Source of the DNA: Lithodes maja
Taxonomy: Eukaryota > Arthropoda > Malacostraca > Decapoda > Lithodidae
Assembly: GCA_037953745.1 (NCBI GenBank)
Contig: JBAKBP010012253.1
Location: 1-64,000, forward strand
Direction of reading: 5' to 3'
Length of the DNA stretch: 64,000 bases
Both the position numbers and the translations under genes were made by a program. Positions 56,255 to 64,000 of this stretch are shown piece by piece (the first letter of the stretch is position 1; each line of letters begins with the position of its first letter). The notes beneath the pieces were generated by a model that was not told where the DNA came from, searched no databases, and was given only the letters and a program-made list of their open reading frames with translations.

Positions 56255-57258
56255 TGTGGTGAGCATACGAGCTGCGGTTGTGGACGGCCATCGCTCATTT
56301 CCTCATCCTATCAACTCCGGTGTTCCTCAGGGTTCTGTCCTATCTCCTATTCTCTTTCTAATTTTCATAAAATAATGATCATCTCAACTGTACATCCAGT
56401 CCCATCCATTCATATGCAGACGACTCTACTTTACACCACTCAATTAGTTTTCCTGAACGCCCCAGCTAGCAGTCCCTCAAAAGTAAACATAATGAAGCCA
56501 TAAAATACTTATCTTCTGATCTAGCTACTATTTCTAATTGGGGTAGAGAAAACCTTGTTGCATTTAATGCTTCCAAAACTCAATTCATCCATCTTGCTCC
56601 CCGTCAGGAACCTCCAGAGGACTATCCCTTATTCTTCAATAATACAAAACTCAACCCTTCATCTTCCCTCAATGTTCTCAGTGTCTCTTTTTCTTCTTCT
56701 CTCTCTTGGAAAGACCATATTACCAGTCTCGCTAAGGCAGCCTCCCAGAAGCTGGGTGTGCTCAACCGCCTCAAGGGGTTCTTTACCCCTGCGCAGCTTC
56801 TTGCTCTGTACAGGGGCACAGTGCGTCCTTGTATTGAGTATTGTTCACATGTGTGGGGAGGATCCTCTCACACCGCACTCCTAGATAAAGTAGAAAGGAA
56901 AGCCTTTCGTATCATTAACTCCCGTCCACTCGCCAACTCTCTGCAATCTCTCTCTCTTCGCCGCAAGGTTGCATCTCTTTCGCTATTCTATCGCTACTAC
57001 AATAATCAGTGTTCCTCGGAGCTTTCCCAGTGTGTACCACCTCCTCTACGTAGGGTACGTAATACCCGCCTTGCAACACAATCCCACCCCTACTCTGTGC
57101 AACTCTCCAACCCAAGAGTGAAACGCTATCCTCAGACTTTCTTCTATTCAACTGCTGAGCTCTGGAACTCTCTCCCAGAATCAGTCTTTCCCTCTTCATA
57201 TGACTTAAATTGCTTCAAACTCTGTGTGTCCAGGCATTTTAGCTCGAACGTCCCTTGA
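56255..57258 (+). pseudogene. LINE RT tail, better-preserved relative of 28150-28815
   Basis: CR1/Jockey-style RT from just before motif B: NSGVPQGSVLSPILFLIFI, a frame break, then SYADDST (catalytic pair intact), HNEAIKYLSSDLATISNWG, SLSWKDHITSLAKAASQKLG, and a 166-codon open frame from 56758 with NRLKGFFTPAQLLALYRGT, CIEYCSHVWGGSS and ELWNSLPESVFPS near the end. The stop is at 57256-57258. 5' truncated; stands directly after DIRS 2. Confidence 0.85.
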
Positions 57259-57431
57259 TTTTGGCCCTGTCACTCTTTGAAATCTGGGGGAGGCACTCGC
57301 TGCAGGCAGTTATGCCTCTTGTCTCCCTTATTCACATAGAAAAGAAAAAAAGTGTTGAACTGGTTATACAGTCCAAATTATAATTTTATTTTTAAGTTAT
57401 ATATTATATCAATAATAGTTGCAACTATGAG
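57259..57431. other. Short AT-rich spacer before the second LTR element
   Basis: No feature recognised apart from the probable 3' untranslated tail of the LINE. Confidence 0.5.
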
Positions 57432-59271
57432 TGTGACGCATGTCGAGTATGAGCATGCTGTACAGAACGCCCAGTCAGGCCCCACTCTCGCTAGGATCGT
57501 CAGGGCAGGAACTTTGGCTGTAGTCTGTGTAGAGTTTCCTAACTCAGTTTATGTGAACCGTTGTACTATAAGTATTATCATTATGTATTTTGTTTTCTTC
57601 TAAGTCAACGAGTTCTATTTTATATCATTAGATATAAGTATTGTGTGTGGGACTTGTATGTAATGATGAGAGGAGGGATATTACGTGGCGTGGGGTCGGT
57701 GAGTGCGCCACGCGGGCCGGTAGGCCTAATTCCCTCCTCCCTTCCTCCCTTTCAGCGCGTGGGAAGTTCTTTGTCAATCCCAGATTGAGAGAATATGACG
57801 TCATGATTGCCAGTGGGCGGTCCTTAAGTAGTTTGAGATATGCCGCTAGAGGGCCGAGTATAAAAAGAGAGGTTTTTGCCACCATGCTTCAGAACTCATC
57901 AGGCAAAGCGACTTCTCATATCCCTTGCAACTATCCATATTCTTCCGACTGATGTGAACTTTCTCTACTCTCTGAACAGCCTATCTTCTACTCTTCTCGT
58001 CCCTGTGTAACCTCCATGACCCCTTTGGTGCAGATTTAGTCAGCCAAAGTATTATCGCTTGAGTTCTCACGAGATAAGTGCCTGTTAGATAGCCTATTTT
58101 TGGAAGGGTTAACTAGATTAGGATTGATTGATGTTTGTTGCACTCGTATATGTATTTCCCTGTGTACTATTATTCATGTTCCTGTTTTCTGCTGGTTTAG
58201 GTAATGCTAGACTGGGATAGGGTTCCTCGAGTTGTGATTTCCTATGAGTGCTAGGTTGGTTGAACCAGCACAATTGCAACGGAGACGTGGGAAGCCTAGG
58301 GGGTCTTTTTGATTGTGTACCGTGGGAGTTTAGCACTGTGTTGCGAGTGAGGGCTTTTGCCTGTGCCACCCAACACTGTGCTATCTCATTTGCTTGACTT
58401 TGAGAGGATCGCCAGGAGAGAACCAGATACTAGTGATCTGGATCTCTCAAGAGAGCATCCCGTCAATTACCGTAATTTGGCCGCACAGTCTTAAGGACCT
58501 CGCTAGGCTACGAGCCGCTTGCTCAGCCATTGTCTCTTAACCTTAGATATCCCAGCTAGACTTTGCTCGACCAGCAGATACAGCATAGTATTGAAGCTTC
58601 TCCTTATGTATATTATTGTTTAAGCACTATTGATTTCATGTGTGGCACGCTTAGCTACTTCAGAGATTAGTGGCCCACGAGCACAATCTTAGTAGGCTAT
58701 TGCCAGTGCATTGTCGGAGTACTTCTTCTTAATGTTTGCCATATCCTATTGCTTATTCTTATAATTCTTCTTATGTCAATTTAAAGCCTTTAATTACCAG
58801 TGAGTTATTCATTAAATTGCTGTTCAAAATCCGATACTTACTTCTTACGAGTATTCGAGAAGCATCTAACTTTAACAGAAGATTCCTTGCTTGATGCTCG
58901 AGGACTATTGTTTAACGTAACGTAATAGTGCCGATCCGAAGTAGAGGGTGGAGGACTTCTTAAGTTCTTAGTTCAAGGGTGGATTACTTCGGCTTCGGCC
59001 AACACTATTCTTTAGTGTTGTAGTACTTTCTTCTTTGTTTGATTGTTGACCAGACTAGATAACTCCCGTCTTGTTATTAGTCTGTTGTGTGAAACGCTAG
59101 TACCGAGTTCTTGTATACCCCGTTATAGCAGATAGAACTCTGGAGGGTAGTGGCGTTTTTTGTTCGGCTGGCAGTACTCTGGGGTTGGGATCGTGTGTTT
59201 CCGTTGTGGCAGCGAGCCATACTCGAGTCCTGTGTAAGAGCCCTAGTGTACCCGAGTGCCCGGTCGTAACA
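57432..59271 (+). repeat. 5' LTR of copy 2
   Basis: 1,840 bp. TATA box at 57859-57867. The U3 is the most diverged part relative to copy 1, including changes around the TTTCAGCGCGTGGGAA stretch; the R-U5 part is nearly the same. Confidence 0.94.
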
Positions 59272-59488
59272 AATGGCGACCTTGCTTAGGATTTTGTGAA
59301 CAGTATAATTTTTTTTGCAGAGTTGTACAACATTTGTTTGTTGGTACTTTAGCGTACATATTGAAGAATATTTTTTTTTTGTAAGGCAATTAGGAGAGCA
59401 TTTAAGAGACTCCAGTTAATTTAGTAATTAGTGCTTGCATAAGGGAGTTTAACACTTTTGTCTCGAGAATTTTTTGGTGAACTTCAGT

Positions 59489-62400
59489 ATGTCGGGCCCT
59501 AGTACTGACGAGGAGCGAGAGATGCTATTTGAGGAGGTGCCGTTAGTAACTAGTGAGGAGGATGCTAGACTTTTTGTGAGTAAGCAGTACCACGTGACGG
59601 AGGAGAGGCTGACTGGGGTGAATGTTTATGGCTTGCACCTGATAGCCAAGGTTTTGGGTCTATCCAATGTAGGAGGGATGTCCAAGGGGGAGCTGATTTC
59701 CTGGGTGTTGCGTGGGCGACATGGGGTTTCGGAGGAGAGGGCGTTTGGGGGGGTTCCTCCCCAGATCCCCTCTCACTCGACTCCCACAGTGCCGTCCACT
59801 CAGTTGCCGGAGGTTAGCACTCTCCCACAGAGGGATGAGAATTGGAAGATTGGAGTGCCCTCGGGCGGTGCGTATGGTGGTTCCCCAGTTCTTGCCCCCC
59901 CTCCTTCAGTAGTGGCAGCTCCCTCTTCCGGCCTGTCTCCTGAGATGATATTTAAACTCGAGCTTGCTAAAATGGAGATTGAGTCTAGGAGGCATGAGAA
60001 GGAGATGGAGAATGAGTCTAGGAGGCATGAGAAGGAGATTGAGGCTGAGTCTAGGAAGCAGGAGAAGGAGATTGAGGCTGAGATTAGGAGGCACGAGGCT
60101 GAGCTTAGGTACGACTCAGAGAAATATTGTGCTCAAATAGATTTAGATAAGACTCGTGCAGAGTCGACAGGGATTCGGATGGGCCGTGAGGGCCAAGTAA
60201 GAGAACAGTCCTTGTCTCACTTAGTCAAATTGGTGCCGGCATTTAGTGAAACTGAAGTCACAGAATTTTTTAATCGTTTTGAGAAGAAGTGTAGGGAGCA
60301 TAATTGGCCTGAAGAGAAGTGGGCAGCTCTAGTCTCCTCAAGACTTACGGGTAAGGGTCTGAAGGCTTATGATGCACTGCCTTTAGAGTCTTGCATTGAC
60401 TACCCAGTATTGAAGAGAGCTGTCCTACGGGCATACGAGTTGCAACCAGAAACATATCGATTGAAGTTTCGGGGTGTTACGAAGACTAGGGAGGCGACCT
60501 TTCTTGAACATGCCCGGGACTTAAAAGATGCACTTGCTAACTGGACACGTTCTGAGAAAGCTGAGACGGCCGAACAGTTGACTGAGCTGTTTCTGCTCGA
60601 GCAGTTTTATAAGTGTACTGGTGCAGATATGACTTTAACTATTAAAGAAAAGAACCCTAAAACTCTACAGGAGGCAGCTGAGATGGCTGACCTCCGGCTA
60701 TCATTAATTCGTGGGTGCGGGTCTGCCCAGCGTAGTGAGGCAGGTAACAAGGGGCGTGACACCCCACCCCCCCGAGTTAGTGATATACATTATGCAAACA
60801 AGTACAAGAGCTATGATACCAAGACTGACCACAAGACTAACACCGTCCCATTTAAGAAGGGGCCGGGCCCTTCCCAGTACCAAGGGAAGCCCAGAGGGGA
60901 GTTGGAGTGTTATCTTTGTCATGAAAAGGGGCACTTTGCAAGAGTCTGTCCTAGCAAACCACCTACAGCAGCTGTGTCTTTGGCCTGCAACATTGGTGTG
61001 TCTCCGAAGTCTTCTGAGTTTGCCCGGGGCAGTTCGTCAGAGGCTGAGGCACAGCCAATGCAGAAACACCTGAGAGGCTCGAACCCTGCTCAGGATGTTT
61101 TTTGCGACCATAGAGGACGGGGTTGCGTGATGTGGGCGGGGCGCAAGCATGGAGTAGAGGTCTTGCGTGATACAGGTGCTTCCCAGACTCTGATGAACAA
61201 TTTGACTGGCTACCCTATAAATGCGGCTCGGGTGGTAGTGGTGCAGGGTATTAATGCAACTCGGTCATACCCGCTGGTGCGGTTGGAGTTGGAGGTGGAT
61301 GGTGTGGCACGTGAATTGGATGTTGGGATTGTGGAGAAACTGCCAGTGGAGGGCGTCGACCTTCTTCTCGGCAACGACTTTGCAATGCCCGCTTCTGAGG
61401 TTCTACCCTTAGTCGTTGCCGAGAGGACGGCCGACGTGAGTAGGGAAGAGCAAGAGTGGGTCGAGCGGTGCCAGACACAACCCATGGCGTGTGTTGTCAC
61501 CCGAGCTCGGGCAGATAAAGTGTCACAGCCTAGTCCTCCGTCTTCAGACCAGCAGAGGAACGATCAACAGGAGGAGGCTAAAGCTGGAGTTGGTTTTAAG
61601 AGTTTTGACTCGGCGGCTCTCCTGGGTGATTTAGTATTGGCACCTATGTTGGAGTCTGGAGAGGCCCCAGGACCTGTCACAGTTAGTGAGGAGGTAGGGC
61701 CGGAAGAGACTCCGGGGCAGCAACGTTGCACACGGAGAGAAAAAAGGGTTGCTCAGTTTGATATTGGGGAAGGACTTGGGTTGCTTCGGAAGCATCTAGA
61801 CAGGTTGGTTCCCTCAGATATTTGTAAACTGCAGTTGGAGGATCCGGAAGTTCAGAAGTGTGGTAATGGTGCTGTCGAGATTAAACACGAGGACGGGGAA
61901 GCATGTCATGTGAACCTGTTGGAGGAGTTTGTGAGGCAACCACCTGAGCAGCCTACTGTCCCTGCGTTGGTCTGCCGCGGCCAAGGTGGAGAAGGAGAGG
62001 GGGGCAGTAGGGCACAGGTGGAGGAGAGTAGGGATTGTCATGTCTCGGCGAAGCAGTGGGCGGGGGACACGAGTCTGGTGGCTGTGGAAGTGCTAGAGCA
62101 CCTGCCTGAGCAGCAGTGTGCAGCACTCCAGCACCAGCTCGGTTCATACCCCACTGGTCGTGCCGAGCCCCTGAGTCTCACAACTCGGGCGGTGCGAGAT
62201 GTTCCGCAGGCAGGTCATGTGACTGTTAAAAGACCGTTAGCCTCGTTGTTTCGGTGGTTTAAGGTGGGCGACGAGGCCTTGGCATGGTTGCCAGGTCAGG
62301 GTCGACCCATGGCTGCCAAGGGTGGTGGTCAAAAGGAGGACATTGAGCAGATTGGTAGGGTCGGCTGTGGTATCGCAGTGCCCGGTCGTCACATAGCCTC

Positions 62401-63301
62401 CCAATGCTGCTCTAGTCTAATGCAACAGCCCTACCACAGACCGACTGTATCTGGCCATGTCGCTAAAAGCGGTGATGCTGCGCAGGCAGATGTCGTCACA
62501 AGGAATGTGGGGGTGCGCATGTACGGTATCGGCGGGGAAGCCTTAGCTATAATGAACTGTGGGAGTGACTGCACAGGTGGTACTGATTGTCCCTCTCATG
62601 ACCTGGCTGTTCTAGGGACGAAGGTGGAGAAGGAGGGAGACTACAGGTTAGAAGCTGCGGTCTCGGCTGGGTTGTGGGAGGGCACTAGGCATGTTGTTCG
62701 TGGAGACAGTGCAAGGCAGTTATTTACTAGGCTATGGCAGTACTTTCGCATGTTTGTTGCTTCTCCAGGCCTGATGTACGGGGTAGAATCCGACATGCAG
62801 GCTGGAGATAGTGCAAGGTTCAGTTTAATTCCCTACCGTATAAATCCTGCTCGACAGCCTATGGTGCAAGCAGAGCTGGATTACGTGTGGACGAAGGATC
62901 TGAGGGATAAGGAATGTCGTGAGTGGTCGTTGCTTGTAACTTTGTCCGAGCGTGCTAAAGAGGTATGTGGTTTTGTTGTGGACGGGAGTACCTACCAGTG
63001 CAATGTTGTGCCTGACGGACTTAAGAATGCACCAGCAACGTGTCAGAGCCTGATGAATGAAAGTGAAAAGGACAATGATGCGCTGGGGCATTTCGAGATC
63101 TATGTTCCAGCCTATGGTCCGGTCGGTGTAGTTTACCCAGATCATTACCCTCTCAAGATCTTGGACCCGTTTCACAATCGGAATATGAGGCTGACCAGGT
63201 GGTCACTAAGGTTATTGGTATATAACCTGGACATAAGCCATATTGCCGGTTGTGACAACGAGGTTGCATGTGGTCGTTCAGGGGTATATGATCCTGGGTA
63301 A
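59489..63301 (+). CDS. Gag-protease-pol-remnant polyprotein, copy 2
   Basis: Start at the ATG of MSGPS (59489); ~1,270 residues. Collinear with copy 1 including the same internal pol deletions. The charged repeat stretch is longer here, with ESRRHEKE/ESRKQEKE units added, which accounts for most of the length difference. The knuckle reads CYLCHEKGHFARVC, keeping the CCHC ligands, and protease DTGA is intact. In the pol scrap, changes accumulate (GCDNEVACGRSGV, MPD to VPD) faster than in gag by eye. That fits selection or recent function acting on gag-protease and none on the pol fossil. No stop interrupts the frame. Confidence 0.9.
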   Translation: MSGPSTDEEREMLFEEVPLVTSEEDARLFVSKQYHVTEERLTGVNVYGLHLIAKVLGLSNVGGMSKGELISWVLRGRHGVSEERAFGGVPPQIPSHSTPTVPSTQLPEVSTLPQRDENWKIGVPSGGAYGGSPVLAPPPSVVAAPSSGLSPEMIFKLELAKMEIESRRHEKEMENESRRHEKEIEAESRKQEKEIEAEIRRHEAELRYDSEKYCAQIDLDKTRAESTGIRMGREGQVREQSLSHLVKLVPAFSETEVTEFFNRFEKKCREHNWPEEKWAALVSSRLTGKGLKAYDALPLESCIDYPVLKRAVLRAYELQPETYRLKFRGVTKTREATFLEHARDLKDALANWTRSEKAETAEQLTELFLLEQFYKCTGADMTLTIKEKNPKTLQEAAEMADLRLSLIRGCGSAQRSEAGNKGRDTPPPRVSDIHYANKYKSYDTKTDHKTNTVPFKKGPGPSQYQGKPRGELECYLCHEKGHFARVCPSKPPTAAVSLACNIGVSPKSSEFARGSSSEAEAQPMQKHLRGSNPAQDVFCDHRGRGCVMWAGRKHGVEVLRDTGASQTLMNNLTGYPINAARVVVVQGINATRSYPLVRLELEVDGVARELDVGIVEKLPVEGVDLLLGNDFAMPASEVLPLVVAERTADVSREEQEWVERCQTQPMACVVTRARADKVSQPSPPSSDQQRNDQQEEAKAGVGFKSFDSAALLGDLVLAPMLESGEAPGPVTVSEEVGPEETPGQQRCTRREKRVAQFDIGEGLGLLRKHLDRLVPSDICKLQLEDPEVQKCGNGAVEIKHEDGEACHVNLLEEFVRQPPEQPTVPALVCRGQGGEGEGGSRAQVEESRDCHVSAKQWAGDTSLVAVEVLEHLPEQQCAALQHQLGSYPTGRAEPLSLTTRAVRDVPQAGHVTVKRPLASLFRWFKVGDEALAWLPGQGRPMAAKGGGQKEDIEQIGRVGCGIAVPGRHIASQCCSSLMQQPYHRPTVSGHVAKSGDAAQADVVTRNVGVRMYGIGGEALAIMNCGSDCTGGTDCPSHDLAVLGTKVEKEGDYRLEAAVSAGLWEGTRHVVRGDSARQLFTRLWQYFRMFVASPGLMYGVESDMQAGDSARFSLIPYRINPARQPMVQAELDYVWTKDLRDKECREWSLLVTLSERAKEVCGFVVDGSTYQCNVVPDGLKNAPATCQSLMNESEKDNDALGHFEIYVPAYGPVGVVYPDHYPLKILDPFHNRNMRLTRWSLRLLVYNLDISHIAGCDNEVACGRSGVYDPG

Positions 63302-63786
63302 ATTGACACACGGGTAGCCTCCTGCTTTGGTTTGAGTAGTATTTTGCGCTTGGTGCTTGTTGGCTCGCGGTTGTAGCCCAGCGTATTGGGTCGTAAAGCA
63401 GGATTGTTGAGCGTTTGGTATAGAAGAAAATAGGCTGCCCTTATAGTGCAGCCAGAAAAAAACATATTAAAATATAAAAAATCATATAAAAACTCTTTCT
63501 TTTTGATGAAGATAATTGTATAAGTTTGTCATAGCCTATAAGGTTTGAGTAGTCCACGAACTATCAAACGGCTGAGCTGCTGTAAGCTCGCTCTGGGAGC
63601 ATGATATTGTGTCTTTTACTATTGTTGGGAGGAGTTATGAAATGTGAATTTTTTTTTATAAGATGTGTTTTAGTGATAAACTCAGCGTTGTTTTAGTGCC
63701 ATGCGGTCGCTGGGTGTGAGGGGTTTGATGGGGTTCTGTATATCAGATTTTAGCTCAGGGTTGAGCAAGTAAAATCTTGGGGGAGG

Positions 63787-64000
63787 TGTGACGCATGTCG
63801 AGTATGAGCATGCTGTACAGAACGCCCAGTCAGGCCCCACTCTCGCTAGGATCGTCAGGGCAGGAACTTTGGCTGTAGTCTGTGTAGAGTTTCCTAACTC
63901 AGTTTATGTGAACCGTTGTACTATAAGTATTATCATTATGTATTTTGTTTTCTTCTAAGTCAACGAGTTCTATTTTATATCATTAGATATAAGTATTGTG
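63787..64000 (+). repeat. 3' LTR of copy 2, first 214 bp
   Basis: Starts TGTGACG directly after GGGGGAGG (63779-63786). By eye it matches the start of the copy-2 5' LTR without a difference. Confidence 0.92.

Larger units (their letters stand above)
57432..64000 (+). mobile_element. Ty3/gypsy-type LTR element, copy 2 (runs off the window)
   Basis: Same family as 36789-44946: the same LTR ends, primer-binding-like site, single long frame with the same missing pol parts, and the same polypurine tract. The 3' LTR is cut by the window end. Where visible, the two LTRs of this copy share changes (for example TATCATTATG, TTCTTCTAAG) that copy 1 lacks, so the copies inserted independently. The target duplication cannot be checked here. 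Confidence 0.93.

Overview
The window is repeat-dense, intron-bearing-type eukaryotic DNA. I found no convincing complete host gene; almost everything I can identify is a transposable element, alive or decayed. The taxon is inferred. TTAGG-type telomere-like repeats (18.5-23.2 kb) point to an arthropod. A tRNA-headed SINE with a central TAGGTACCTGG block, two DIRS elements, and RTE, CR1/Jockey and I-type LINEs fit a decapod crustacean best.

Layout. 1-17 kb is an AT-rich graveyard: a LINE reverse transcriptase (RT) cut by the window start, two near-identical 5'-truncated copies of a second LINE (5.3-7.2 and 15.2-17.1 kb), RTE debris split by an AT microsatellite, and two copies of a third LINE tail (4.9 and 10.2 kb). 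A 1.6-kb terminal-inverted-repeat (TIR) element lies at 13.5-15.2 kb. 17-23 kb holds small TIR elements and a satellite built on TTAGG and a GGGGGC hairpin. 23.3-24.4 kb encodes a Merlin (IS1595-like) transposase. 25.3-28.8 kb is an RNase H-bearing LINE abutting another LINE.

29.3-47.4 kb is a three-layer nest. A CR1-like LINE is split at 30533/46920 by a DIRS tyrosine-recombinase retroelement with ~296-bp inverted terminal repeats and a recognisable internal complementary region. That DIRS is itself split at 36789-44946 by a Ty3/gypsy-type LTR element flanked by a GGCG target duplication. 47.4-51.3 kb has TTAA-flanked MITEs and long stretches without genes. 51.3-56.2 kb is a second, decayed DIRS. 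56.3-57.3 kb is a LINE tail. 57.4 kb to the end is a second copy of the same LTR element.

The two most unusual signals are these. (1) Five-base insertions of the form TA-CNG-TA are scattered densely through 2-18 kb. Alignment of duplicated LINE copies and interrupted LINE frames shows they are real insertions; they look like Tc1/mariner-type excision footprints, and the 13.5-kb TIR element has TA flanks and the CCG...CGG ends that would leave one subclass. (2) The LTR family carries a single long open gag-protease-pol-fossil frame. It has lost the RT catalytic core and integrase, yet it is open in both copies with the same internal deletions, so the collapsed form itself multiplied and must be mobilised in trans.
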